A DNA stretch of 64,000 bases from Stemphylium vesicarium (GCA_004380135.1 QXCR01000051.1:1-64000), one strand, 5' to 3'; shown: positions 45,563-56,834, counted from the first letter of the stretch. The notes: a model not told the origin generated them from the sequence alone. A program made the numbers and translations.

Positions 45563-48500
45563 GAACACGAATACAAAAAGGGTTTCTTGTTTCTGAAAAG
45601 ATTGTCATACTGGAGCTTCGCACCCAGGAACTTCCTTGCCGCATGCGAAGTCTACTGTCTGACTTAGCCGATTTTCATTTTACCGTACGCGACCGAGATC
45701 ACGATCCGAAATATCGCCAACTGCGGTCGGGGCGCTAGTACCTTTTACAATGCGCATGCATCCGATTGTCGGACAGATCCCAATCTGCCTTTCGGGTGGC
45801 ACGATCGACACGGTACAACCCAGCGCATATACCGCAGCCTTGGTTAGCACTCTACCCTTAGCCATGCGCAAGGGTTACTGCCATTCGGGTTGATCTTCGG
45901 CTCCGCAGCCACACAGGGATACGCGTCCTACTACTAAGCCTCATCCATTCGGAGTACAAAGGCGTTACGAACTGTTTCCTCGCATATGGCCGCGCAAAAT
46001 GTAGATTTTCCCCGTCTACGATGGACGAGAGGTCAGGTTTACGCCTACTAATGTCCACCACGGAGCGTAATTACCTAGCGAACAAATGTACGCTCCCACC
46101 GAGGAGCGATGCTAGGCAACAACGACGCAACATACGTCCCTTTGTTTCCCATTTCTCGTCTTCCATCTATAGCGCGAACTTGCCGAGCATGTCTTGCATC
46201 CCCACTGATTTGGTCTGGTTCACCCCTACTTCGGGTATCTTCTTTAGGTTTTCAAGCCACTCATTCATTGCAGCCAGGGCACCATTGCCGGCTTCCATCA
46301 CCTTTTTCATGCGATCGCAAAAGTCTACCGTGCCGATAACAGTTCGACAATCACTCCTTCATAGAGCAAGCGTAGAATTCATCAAGTACAAAGAACATGG
46401 AACTCAATGCCCCCTCTGCGTCATCGCTTACATGCACCCATTCATTTCCCCACCCAACGTCTGAAGGCCTAATGTCGTCTCGAGAAGGTTCATTAAGAGA
46501 CTGGAGGCCTGTCATGTACCGGTAATATGGATAAATACAATTTGTCCTATATGTCGATCGAGGCAAGGTCGAGGGGTACTCTGTCAGTACGTCGCCGAGC
46601 AAAAAGGAAGGGCCCGGAAAGAACGTAGCAATAGGAAGCAGGACCATATCCCTTCATCACCAGGGCCCCTGGCTCGCGTCCGTCAGCGACGTCCCTGGTG
46701 CTGACGGAATCTCGGTACTTTCCCGTTAAGGTCGAATGATGGAAGCGATGATGCCCTGCCGTCAAATTTTTTTTCACGAATTGACAAATCAACGTTATGC
46801 CGTGCTTACGCCCCATCTTTCACCGTGCCACTGGGTCGCTATCTCGAATGCGGCGATGCATAGAAGTGTCTCCGCGCTCCGCACCTCTCGCCCAGGTAAC
46901 AGTGGGCTAGCAGAATTTCATCAATGCGACGCAGTTCCGCACCCCAAAACACCATACGTCCGTGGGCTCCGGCTGCAAGGGCACAGAAGATCATGTCGTC
47001 TTCCTGCTTCCTTTCACGTGCGTGAAGGATGATCTGCACTACTTTTCCCCCCCTCTAAGGACCCCAGATAGCATCCTTCTCAACAAAAGACGGCAAAGCC
47101 CCAGTTTCCAGAACATGGTTCACCGGGACGACACGCGACTAGACGCCAGACAAGCGGAGGAACCCCATGAAAAGAGAAGGTAGCTCCTTTGCAACGTTTG
47201 TGTGGATGCGCAACACACGCCAGTTTTTGGCCGTCACGGCTCCCTGCTTCCTGGAGGATTGTGGCAACGAGAGGCTATCTGGGCGCGCATGGCATGAACG
47301 CGTGCGCGCTCGGTACGAGCTGCAGGAACAGGTGTCTGGGCCGCGGAGCAGACAGGCCGCCTGAGGCATGCGACGCAACATGGGTGTTGGGTGGCCCGGG
47401 CGTGGTGAGCAGGATTCCTTTCAACGGCTCGGCTCAGCACGGCTTCGTTGAGACGAGCAAGCGAGATGATGAGACGGGAGAGCACCCTGGGGGAGGCGCT
47501 GCGAGAGAGTTGCAAAGGGGATGAACATAATAGCTACGGTAGAAATCCAATGGCTTATGTGGTGCCAGATATTCTTCTCAATATTGGGCCCTCTTAAGCC
47601 CGGGGCCTTACTGGGGCAGTGACGGGCCGTTAACATAGGCCTGTCGGCCATGTGCGAAACAAGGACATGCCTTTTGGAAACTCGAGTCTCAGTGTCCGCC
47701 GTCCCCTGCGTCGACGGGATACTGGGGGGAGGGGGGGTGAGTTGGAAACTTTGGCATCTGCACCTCACTACTTTGTCACGACGTCGTGTCTCGGATGCAA
47801 GTTGGCGGGCTCCACGAGTATGTGTAAGAGTTGTCGAGCGACATTCCTGAGCGTTGATGGTACGTTTTCAACTGACCGATACGAGTTGTATAAGAATCGC
47901 GCATGCCTCGTCGCATCAAGTTCGAGGCCATCGTCGTAACTAGATGTTCCTTTCCTCCAGGGTACGAAGGCCGACGTCAATCCGTCACGTGTCATCTTGT
48001 GCAATGCTTCCTACCTCTCGCATGTTCACTATCAAATTGTTCCGTGCATGTTCTCTCCGATGGTAATTTGGTCGTCTGAAGTTTATGCTCATTCGCCCGC
48101 GTGTGCATCTTCATCTACGCAATGCATGAATTGTTGTCAGCGTTCTTCGCAGCGTTTCATCCGCTTCATATCCCCAGGGTTGATGGTGACGTCGAAGCCC
48201 TCACACTACTAGGGAGGACCAAGTGTGATCTGATCTTTTATGTAGACGCCTAGTTGATATCAGCATTCGTAAGGTCGAGCCTGTGCAACCCGGATTGCGC
48301 AATTCCTTTCCTAGTGGCCGCAGGGATGCCGTCTCGTCGATTGATTCCTACAGAGATCCGCGATCACCAGTCACCGTATGGTAAGAACGCAATCATACGA
48401 GAACCCCAAAGGCGTCCATCTTCTAAGCACATCTCGTTCACAGTAGCAGCCATGTCTCTCCCCAACACCAATCAAATCTTCCACTCCACCTAGCTCTTAC

Positions 48501-48919
48501 TCATCGTCATCGTCATGGTCGAAGTCCAGAATAAAACGCTGATGGGAAATCCACAAAGTCCTTGACTCCGGCGGCAGCTTATATATGTTGTGGATTTACG
48601 GACGTAAGCAACGTGATGTCTTTGGGGGAAGTGGCAAGCAGAACCAAAGGATAAAAGAGGCACCCCACCATCGCGTAGAAGGTGTACGGGGGCGCTCTTT
48701 CCCCACTATTGCGCAATCGTCACGACCACAAAGCAAAGCGACACAACATTCTCTGCGAGCCCTAAACGTCTCTCTTGGTCGCAAAGCGAATTGACCCCAC
48801 TGTCGCGTCCTCGCCTTCTCTTCTCCGAGATCCACTTGTCCCTGCAGCCGAACGTACTGCAGTTCCTTTCTCCGCATCTCCAACAGACTCCTTCCGATCT
48901 CGCTCGAATCCAAGCTAGT
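45563..48919. other. Gene-poor stretch of 3.4 kb
   Basis: No complete gene is supported. On the minus strand, 46183-46345 reads as a plausible protein end, and neighbouring frames to about 46740 look partly coding but are in different frames. The rest is without signal. The last 150 bases (CT-rich, 48770-48910) form the leader of the dehydrogenase gene. Confidence 0.45.
46183..46345 (-). pseudogene. Possible degenerate coding segment
   Basis: A minus-strand frame ends with a natural-looking protein tail: TVIGTVDFCDRMKKVMEAG, then ALAAMNEWLENLKKIPEVG and MQDMLGKFAL before a stop. Upstream, the open frame shifts twice: WVHVSDDAEGALSSMFFVLDE continues in one frame, and ALVMKGYGPASYCYVLSGPF in another. 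No standard introns join these pieces cleanly. It may be the remains of one gene broken by frameshifts, or a real gene with exons I could not place. I do not recognise the family. Confidence 0.25.
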
Positions 48920-50413
48920 ATGGTCGCCATGGGAGGTGGACCAGACCTTCCGGAACGAAACGGGGCGTCGAAAGAAAAAGAACTTGTGCTATGCGCACTA
49001 CCATGGCCCGAAGAGCAGGCTACGCACGGTATCAAGGCCCTGAAAGAGGCGTTCGATGATGTCAAAGTCGAGTACTACCATTCCAAGTTCGAGAATGGCA
49101 AGGCGGAGCTTGTCGATGTGCCAGAAGGTATGTAAGAAAAATATTATAAGATGCCGAGTTTGGTGTAGCCGAGATCTTTTCCTGTTGTGCGACGCTGGGC
49201 CCAGAGGGATGGGTTTGGATGTTTAGTGATCGGTGAATACCCGTATGACCCTAGGCTTTTACATCCAGATCCCCCGCTCGCGTATCTCTAAAATGCATAC
49301 GCAGTATCCCGACTTTGACTAACGTGTATTCTTTATTCTTTTTACAGAATCTATCCGTCGCGCAGACTACCTAGCAACACTATTCTGGCTACCTGAGACC
49401 CCATCCGATATCCCCTCGATCAAACTCATTCAGTTTTACTCCGCAGGCACCAATCATGTCACCAATCACCCCATCTACACTGATTCCAAGATCCCGCTTT
49501 GCTCGGCCAACGGCGTTCATGGCCCGCAAATCGCGGAGTGGATCATTATGATGGACCTTGTACATAGCCACGGCTATCCAAAGCTCTATGACAACCAGAA
49601 GAAGAAGGTATGGGACCAGAAGGTGGGCATGAATGTTAGTGATCGCGTGGGCAAGAGGGTTGGAATTCTGGGCTATGGAAGTATCGGGCGACAAGGTATG
49701 TTTTGATATGCTTCCTCGACCATTGTGTAAAGCTCGCCCGTCCTAGAACTAATCTTTTGAATGTAGTCGCCCATGTAGCGAAAGCAATGGGAATGGACGT
49801 GATAGCCTACACGGCGTCGCCTCGCAAAACGCCAGAGTCCAAGCACGACAACGGCTACATTGTCCCTGGCACTGGCGACCCTGATGGCAGTATTCCCAGT
49901 GCTTGGTACAGTGGTACGAACAAAGAAGATATCCATGAATTCCTGAAGCAAGAGATTGATTTGCTCGTTGTCTCGGTGCCGTTGACGTAAGTATCGATTC
50001 TCGCCGGCTTAATAGATGTACCCAAGCACATTGATAGTACATGACTGACGCCGAATAGCAAAGCAACCACACATTTGCTCTCCACGCCAGAATTCGAGCT
50101 CCTGCACAAATCTAATCCAAAGGGCACTTATATCGCCAACATTGCGCGCGGCCAGATCATCGACCAGAAGGCTCTTACCACAGCCTTGGAAAAGGGACAC
50201 ATTAGTGGCGCTGCCCTTGATGTAACTGATCCTGAGCCATTGCCCGAAGATGATCCTCTCTGGGATGCGCCAAATGTGCTCATCACGCCGCATTGCAGCG
50301 GAGCGTCAGATGTGTATGCCGACCGCGCTTTCCAGGTACTCATCGAGAACATCAAGAGGCATAGGAGCGGAGGTAACCTGATTAACGAGGTGAACCGAGG
50401 CAGGGGATATTGA
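48920..50413 (+). CDS. D-isomer-specific 2-hydroxyacid dehydrogenase
   Basis: Exons are 48920-49127, 49348-49695, 49767-49986 and 50059-50413, giving 376 aa. The start is MVAMGGGPDLPERNG; the second Met is an alternative. The NAD(P)-binding Rossmann motif GILGYGSIGRQ is split by intron 2 just after it. The catalytic residues are present: Arg in ANIARGQIID, Glu in DPEPLPEDDPLW, and His in TPHCSG. The substrate-side motif is FYSAGTNH. This family reduces 2-keto acids such as glyoxylate or hydroxypyruvate to D-2-hydroxyacids; the actual substrate cannot be read from sequence. It is not formate dehydrogenase, which has different active-site motifs. Intron 1 is long (220 nt). It converges with TVP23 over a T/A palindrome. 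Confidence 0.92.
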
Positions 50414-50565
50414 GTGAGCTGATTTCTAGCTCAAGGTTGTAGCTCTGCAGTAGAAGGTTCAAGATTTGAGGGTTTGAGAAATCGATATAGGGTATATATG
50501 TAGTAAACTCCGAGTAAACGCGACACATCTCACACCCAGTGATACATTTTCCTTCATCTTTCTAC

Positions 50566-50587
50566 TTTTTTTTTTAAAAAAAAAAAA
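50566..50587. terminator. T10-A12 palindrome between convergent genes
   Basis: A run of ten T is followed directly by twelve A, in the 216-bp gap between the convergent stops at 50413 and 50630. It reads as A-rich then T-rich in either direction, so it could supply polyadenylation efficiency elements for both genes. Function is inferred from position only. Confidence 0.4.
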
Positions 50588-50629
50588 GAGTATAGGAGGG
50601 TCCAAGTAACCTCTTCACATAGTGTGCCT

Positions 50630-51410
50630 TCACCGTCTGAACAGGCTCGAGATCATGCCACCAGCCAGATTTCTCGCCAGACCAGATCCGTACATGGCGT
50701 TGGAGGCGAAACCGGTCGCGTTGCTGAACTTGTCGCATCGGGAGAAAGCGAGGGTATTCGTGATGGTAAGAACGAGGGCAATGACTGTTCAAACATTAGC
50801 CTCCGCAGATGCCCGCAGAAAAGACGAAAAGAAGACAGCGAACCAAACATACCAACAAGCGTCAACCAGATAAACTCCAAGCTGACCAGCGCAACAATAG
50901 CCAGTAGCACCCACAGCACGGGCTGCGCATACAGCGCGAGCCAAAAGAAGCGCTTGTCCGTCGCATTGATCTGCCTGGGACTTGTCTCTGGATCCAGACT
51001 CTCAAACACCCAGCGGCCATCGCCCGTGTTGGCGTCGACCTCGTTCCACCAGCGCAGCCCGACAAGGCGGCGGCCCGCAATGTTCTTAAGGTAGTAAAAG
51101 TCCATGGCGAGCAGCAAGATGGTGATGATGAAGATGAGGACGAAGTTGGAGGTTAGGAGTTGTAGGCCGAGGATGTAGACTAGGAGGGACGCTGGGGGGG
51201 GGGGGATGTGTTAGTTACATATCTAGGACTGGACTGGGGTGGATTGGGGGGATATCGTGGTGGTGGTGCCTGGATAGCTGGTGTATAGAGTGAGGCAGGC
51301 CATTGCGACGTACATATGCGAAAGAAGAGGAAGGTGAGCAGCGTAATGGGATGGCTGCTAAGGCGCCAGCTCAGCGAGCCGGGCGCTGGCTCTTGTTGTG
51401 CGGTCTCCAT
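50630..51410 (-). CDS. TVP23: Golgi membrane protein TVP23
   Basis: Exons are 51410-51314, 51191-50853 and 50784-50630, giving 196 aa, close to yeast Tvp23. It starts METAQQEPAPGSLSWRLSSH. The family features are clear: LSWRLSSHPITLLTFLFFRI, then helix SLLVYILGLQLLTSNFVLIF, the conserved MDFYYLKNIAGRRLVGLRWW, NATDKRFFWLALY, and helices WVLLAIVALVSLEFIWLTLV and VIALVLTITNTLAFSRCDKF. The tail is Gly/Ala/Ser-rich and ends SSLFRR. Four membrane segments. Tvp23 sits in late Golgi (Tlg2) vesicles and cooperates in retrograde traffic and glycosylation. Intron 1 (122 nt) has a run of 12 C immediately before its acceptor. It shares a 332-bp divergent gap with the lyase gene. Confidence 0.94.
51194..51205. 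repeat. G12/C12 homopolymer at a splice acceptor
   Basis: Twelve G on the plus strand form the polypyrimidine tract (C12) directly before the CAG acceptor of TVP23 intron 1. Such a run is prone to length change and to sequencing error. Confidence 0.85.
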
Positions 51411-51742
51411 GGGCAGAATGATTGGGCGGCGGGTTGCTGCTACTGCTACTACTGCTGCTGCTGCTGTGCAAGTCGAATGTGTGAAGATGAGCTTCACGTG
51501 GCTTTCCCAGGGACGACGCGTCGGCGATCGGCGTTTGGGGGGCAGAGCTGCGAGCTGGGGTGGAGCTGCAGACGCGGCGGGTTGGCGGGCACATCCCCGC
51601 ACGTCATAGCCTACTTGTCGGATGCCCGAGGTGCGTGAACGGCTATTTGCCTTTTCTTGACATTGCGCTGCTTGTATCTCACGGCGGTAGCGGCAGCAAC
51701 TTCGACCTTGTCCATTTGTCTTGTAGCTGGTTGGCAGGCACA
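51411..51742. promoter_or_regulatory. Divergent region between TVP23 and the CitE/CLYBL-like gene
   Basis: A 332-bp gap between divergent starts. It includes an imperfect CTG/CTA trinucleotide tract at about 51435-51466, close to the TVP23 ATG and likely in its leader, and a GC-rich block near 51520-51600. Shared regulation is possible but not shown. Confidence 0.4.
51435..51466. repeat. CTG/CTA trinucleotide tract
   Basis: About ten imperfect CTG or CTA units. It lies outside the coding sequences, 25 bp upstream of the TVP23 ATG, probably in the 5' UTR, where length changes could alter expression. Confidence 0.8.
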
Positions 51743-52793
51743 ATGGCAGCGCCAATCATTCGGAGGGCGTGCATGTACGGTATGTATTCGCTTGCTCTAG
51801 CATATCCTCCCACAGCTCGCCCATGCGATAGCTTCTCCCGCCCATGACATACTAACAAGATGAATTGTAGTCCCTTCATCCTCCAAGAAGATGCTGGAAA
51901 AGTCCTTCGCCATGCATGCCGACAATGTAACCTACGACCTCGAAGACAGCGTCGCGCCGCACATGAAACCCTCCGCCCGCTCCAACCTACGCGACATCCT
52001 AAACAAGCAGCGGCCCGCCGGTATAAAGGAAATGTGTGTGAGGATAAACAGCGTAGACACGGGTCTCGCCCTAGATGACCTGACTGAGGTTCTCAAGGGT
52101 GAGTATCTGGATGCCATCATGCTGCCCAAGTGTGAAAGTGTGGCAGACCTGCACTTTGTGACGGATGTGATACGGCATCTGAGCCCAGAGCGCCATCCAA
52201 GTGGAGGGAAAAAGGGCGCTAGGGAACCAGTGCGCATAATAGCCTTGATAGAGAGCGCAAAGGCGATACAGAATCTGAGCTCGATATGCGCTGCTTCGCC
52301 TTACATTTCTGGTCTTGTCTTCGCAGCTGAGGACTTCGCCAAAGATATGAGTCTGACCCGAACCCCGTCGCTCACCGAGTTCCTGTACGCGAGAAGTGCG
52401 ATTGCGACGGCGGCGCGCGCGGCCGAACTCCCGAGCACCATTGATCTGGTCTGCACAAGTTACAAGGGTGAAGAGGGCTTGAAGACGCTAGAGGAAGAGT
52501 GTCTGAATGGAAAGGGTATGGGGTTCAATGGCAAGCAGTGCATACATCCAAGCCAGGTTGCCGTATGCCACAAAGCTTTCAGCCCCGGAGAGAAGGAGCT
52601 TGAGTGGGCTACGAGGATAGTCATTGCGGATGAGAAAGCCAATCAGGCAGGACGAGGAGCATGGACACTGGATGGCAAGATGATTGATGCGCCCGTCGTG
52701 AAGAAGGCACATGCAGTGCTGAAACATGCTGCAGTGTGTGAGATGGATGTCGATACCGTCAAAGCTCGCTGGAAGGATCAAGAGCCTGAGTAG
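51743..52793 (+). CDS. CitE/CLYBL-like acyl-CoA lyase
   Basis: Exons are 51743-51779 and 51871-52793, giving 319 aa. The first exon of 37 nt encodes MAAPIIRRACMY, and the 91-nt intron joins it to VPSSSKKMLEKSF. The protein is a HpcH/HpaI-fold (TIM barrel) lyase of the citrate lyase beta type: RACMYVPSSSKKMLEKS, DLEDSVAPHMK (acidic metal/acyl-CoA region), VRINSVDTG, IMLPKCES, ALIESAKAIQNL, GLVFAAEDFAKDM, and CIHPSQV near the C-terminus. Mammalian CLYBL cleaves citramalyl-CoA in mitochondria; fungal members act on malyl-, citramalyl- or related CoA esters. The N-terminus is short and could serve for mitochondrial import. It converges with the methyltransferase gene, leaving only 79 bp between stops. 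Confidence 0.92.
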
Positions 52794-52872
52794 CTGCCGG
52801 TGCATACTGGTATCCTAGCATTGGTATTCCTATATCATCGCCCTGACTATCATGATACTCCGTCTCTATACC

Positions 52873-54466
52873 CTACACTGTGATCATGACGCTTGCGTTC
52901 TTATACCAGCTCAACAGCGGGTTGTCGCCATTCTTTGTGCTCGTCTCCGCGATGTCCGCTCTGCCAGCCATGAAGTCTTCGTGCAAGTATGTGCGTGCGA
53001 AACGTCCTGTGATAGCGGTATACATTGGCTCCATGACCTCGAAGTCTGTAGGGAAGAGGATATCGAAATAGCCTTGGTGTACCTGAGGGATCGTTAGAGT
53101 GAATCTTTCCATGAGGTCCATGACTATATCGACTTACAAGGGGCGTAGAGACAGGAATCATCTGCCTCTTGTACCTAGTCTGTACAACAGGCGCGTTGAT
53201 GCCCTCCACAGCGTCACCCAGCTTATGGAAATCACTGCTAATTAACTTGTGATTCGGAAACTTCTCGTACAACATGTAGAAGAACTGCATCAGTCTCGTC
53301 GGTATGTACTCTGGCATGCTCATGTTTGAGCGGAATGGTATCAGACTTCTTAGATTATGCATGAACCGCGAGCCTTGTAGCGGGTGTGGATATGACGTGC
53401 ATGCAGCGTGCCTGCGTTCGAGGAATTGGCTTGCGAGAGGATCGAGAGTGCGAGAGTAGTATTCATATAGCTCGCCGCGAGGATCCACAACGACGTGGGA
53501 CTGGTAGGGTAGGCCAGTCTCGAAGTCGTATTTCAGAGCATCGTGGGCGAAGTTATCGAAGACTTCGAGCGCAAGAAAGTAGCAGGGCGAGGAGACGTAT
53601 TGGTTCCAGTCGAAAATACTGCGGTTGACAATCTCTACCTTGTCTGCGTGGCCCCTAGCATATGCGGAATGGCCGAGACCTTTTTGTTGCAGGTGGGCGA
53701 GCTGGCTGGAAATTTCGATGATCTTGAACTTTGTCCGCTCGTAGACTTCTGGGTGTACGTCTCTTATGAAATCGAGAATGTTCAGCATCATGGTACCATT
53801 TCCCGCACCCATCTCGTATATGTTCAGGTCGTGATATGGATAGAAGTTGTACTTGTAGTCTTCCACAAGGTACCGCGCTATGGCTTCTCCATAGTAGGGT
53901 GAGAAGAGCTCGGTGGGAGTATGCCACAGTTGTCGCAGGTCGTTTGGATCCCGGTAGTCGAGCTCATCCTCAAAGGCAGTGTAGCGATGCCTCAATTGCT
54001 GGAAGAATTCGTGCTCTGAGCCCATGGCGTTGAAGTCGAACGGATCGCCGGGTGAGAAGATGACGACTTGCTTGGAGAAGTAGCCATAGTTGGGGTTGTA
54101 TAGACTGTCTGTACATGTATTAGTATGTTTAATCCCAAAGTGAAGTATACTCCTACCCTCTATGAAGTCCCGCAAAAGCATCTTGACCCTGCGCGGTCTC
54201 TCCCTCCTACTCCGCAGCATGTCCGACGTGACCATGGGATATCTCTCAAACTCCTCAGTCCTCTCATGAGGAAAGGCATTCTTCCTCGGTGTCCATCTAC
54301 TTTCTCTTTTTGTCTCCCCCTCACCCAACCGTGTGGCATGCCCGCGCCGTTGGTGGTGTGGAATGTGGGCAGCTGCGAGAGCCGGCCGAGCTCCGCGGGC
54401 AAGGCATTGCGATGCTCGGTGCGAGAACAACTGGCGGAAGAGTTGAGTAGCAAGCGGTGAGTCCAT
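52873..54466 (-). CDS. MidA/NDUFAF7-type methyltransferase
   Basis: Exons are 54466-54157, 54108-53138 and 53082-52873, giving 496 aa. I start at the ATG of MDSPLATQLFRQLFSHRASQ, which begins a typical Arg/Ser/Ala-rich mitochondrial presequence; the frame opens further upstream in the shared promoter without support. Intron 1 (48 nt) is in frame and is easily missed; its removal gives FIEDSLYNPNYGYFSKQ. The SAM-binding motif is NIYEMGAGNGTMMLNILDFI, with a second block KIIEISSQLAHLQ and the conserved LALEVFDNFAHDALKY. The family (DUF185) includes NDUFAF7, which symmetrically dimethylates an arginine of NDUFS2 during complex I assembly. Fungal proteins are longer than the human one and may be a related subfamily; exact substrate not known. 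Confidence 0.9.
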
Positions 54467-54643
54467 TGGCGCCCGAATCAGCGTCACGTATGAGTCGCGA
54501 CGGCGTAGGAAGCGCTGGTAGACTTCGCGCGAACCCACGTGGGTGAGCTTTGCGGGCACTTTTGCCAAGACGGGGATATCGCCAAAGCTCCGTTCCTGAC
54601 CATCTTTACAACCCGCTCGCCTTGGACTCCTCACGTGTCAGCT
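54467..54643. promoter_or_regulatory. Tight divergent promoter of methyltransferase and cysteine synthase
   Basis: Only 177 bp separate two divergent starts, the shortest such gap in the window. It contains a CACGTGG-like E-box at about 54536 and a second CACGTG at about 54633. The two CACGTG sites could bind bHLH or CBF1-type factors, which in fungi often control sulfur metabolism; that link is an inference. Confidence 0.5.
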
Positions 54644-56189
54644 ATGTCGTCGGATCGCTCAAAATACTATATTTTGGGCGCCTTTTTAGCAGGAGCAGCC
54701 TTGACAGCTGCATACAATAAGAGGCTTTCTGCTGGAGAAAATGAAAATGTGGTTTCCGACTCACGTCTTGCCCAACAGCAGAGTTTGCTCTCCAATTTGG
54801 CCAAGATAGATGACTTGGAAGTATTGAAGAAAAGCCTTTTGGACGTTCAGCGTTCGTTGGCAGAAGGCGTGGGGAATATCAAAGAGGGTATCGAAGGATG
54901 CATTGGCGACACTCCCCTTATCAAGATCAAATCCCTCTCTGAATACACCGGCTGCGATATTTTGGCCAAAGCAGAGGTAGGGAATTTGTGTGATATGGAA
55001 AGACTATTCTGCTGATGCGAGATGCTTAGTTTCTTAATGGAGCGGGCAATAGTCCGAAAGATCGAGTGGCGCTCAGTATCATCCAAATGGTAAGTTACGG
55101 AAATCACTAGCCACATCTATGAAATGTCTTTGCTTAATATTCTCCAGGCTGAAGAGAAAGGACTTCTTGTTCCACACTCAGGTGATACCATCTACGAAGG
55201 CACAGTAGGAAGCACCGGCATCTCGCTGGCAGCAATCTGCAGAGCACGCGGCTATAAAGCCCATATGTGAGCTATTCGTTTGACTCGCGAGAATGATAAT
55301 TAATATCATTAGTTGCATGCCGAACGATATGGCAATCGAAAAGTCGGATCTACTTCTGAAGCTCGGTGCTGAAGTGGAAAGAGTGCGACCCGCGCCCATC
55401 GTGGACCAGAAGCAATTTGTCAATCTTGCGCGAGCACGAGCTGAAGAGCATACCGCGAGCTCCGAAAAGCCAGGGCGGGGTCTATTTGCTGATCAGTTTG
55501 AGACAGAAGCCAATTGGCGCGCACACTTCACTGGCACTGGGCCTGAGATCTACGAACAAACCGGGCATCGGCTAGATGCTTTCATCAGTGGTGCTGGCAC
55601 GGGAGGGACGATCTCCGGAGTTGCCATGTTCCTGAAATCTAAGCTGCCTAATCTCAAAGTCGTTCTTGCCGATCCCCCGGGTAGCGGTCTCTACAACCGC
55701 ATCAAGTACGGCGTCATGTTCGATCCCAAGGAAAGAGAAGGTACACGACGACGACATCAAGTGGATACCATTGTTGAAGGCATCGGCATCAACAGAGTGA
55801 CGCACAATTTTGACGTCGGCCGAGAATTGGTGGATGACGCGATCAGAGTGACCGACGATCAAGCAATCTCCATGGCGCGATGGTTGGTCGAGCACGACGG
55901 CATCTTTGTTGGAAGCTCTAGTGCTGTGAATTGTAAGTTGTGAACCGTTGAACAGCAGGCAGTGCTGACACATTGAAGGCGTTGCTGCCACGAAGCTCGC
56001 AAAGTCTCTTGGACCGGGTCATCGCATTGTCACAATCCTATGCGACAGGTAAGACAACGTCCCATGATCTCGAAACTATGCTGACATCTTCACAGTGGTG
56101 CACGACACCTAAGCAAATTCTGGAAAAGCACAGACCCCATCGGTGGCGCAGAGAGCGACGTGTCTCTGCAAGCCATTGTCGACGCTTGA
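54644..56189 (+). CDS. Membrane-anchored cysteine synthase-like PLP enzyme
   Basis: Exons are 54644-54976, 55030-55089, 55148-55266, 55313-55932, 55979-56048 and 56096-56189, giving 431 aa. The N-terminus has a membrane segment (YYILGAFLAGAALTAAY), then a coiled-coil-like linker, then the PLP fold. The PLP lysine is in GNSPKDRVA in the 60-nt second exon. The substrate loop EGTVGSTGIS and the phosphate-binding loop SGAGTGGTISG are both present. The C-terminal VTILCDSGARHLSKFW matches the family. The enzyme makes cysteine from O-acetylserine or a close relative, with sulfide. Similar anchored enzymes in fungi are reported at the mitochondrial outer membrane; location here is inferred. The active-site loop has T-V-G-S-T-G in place of the more usual T-S-G-N-T-G. 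Confidence 0.93.
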
Positions 56190-56834
56190 GACATTGTTTT
56201 CTTTCCAAAATTTGGTCCGGAGTCCTCTGCGAAGCTTGAGACCCCCGCTTTGCCAAACAATATCAGCGGCCTCTCGAAAAGCCGAACCTCTTGCAAAGCC
56301 CCTACCGAGAGTATCCAGCAGAGATCTGTACGTGCGACATCCAGGTCGTGAAAGATGTGCCAACGCATCACAATGTCAGCCATCACGCCACCACATTCTC
56401 AACAAGGACGATCACTCAGCGCCTCCTTCGCCATCACCAACACCATGAAGTAAGCAACACTGTGTAAAGGTGTAAAACCGACTTCCATTCGGCCCTCGAA
56501 CACAATGCACATACGACAGGAGCAAGACAAAGATTCTGCTCTTCACAAGATATTAGGAGTCAGCTAGAAATCATGTCTTAGGCCTCTCAGTCTTAACAAA
56601 GAGCAAAGCTCCAACAATGCCCATTCTTCTCTCACACCAGCTTTGTCCGTTTGTGCTGCCTTTATATACTAGAGCAACCCCTCAACCCTGCTCGATGCAC
56701 ACTCCCGGCGACTCAACACCAAGTACCACACGCGCGCTTCTTCCCGTAGCAAACCCACGGCACCAGCAAATTCAATCATACCGAAACAGAAAGAGAAGGA
56801 AGAGGAAAAGCTCTCCATCCACCCAAACGAATCC
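56190..56834. other. Intergenic
   Basis: This holds the 3' flank of the cysteine synthase gene and the promoter of the orphan 188-aa gene. The frames within are short and overlap. From 56690 the sequence is strongly C/A-rich, as before other starts here. Confidence 0.4.

Noticed and set aside
48920..50413. NAD-dependent formate dehydrogenase
   Set aside because: The length is similar, but the active-site motifs and the TPHCSG C-terminal region match the glyoxylate/hydroxypyruvate reductase group.
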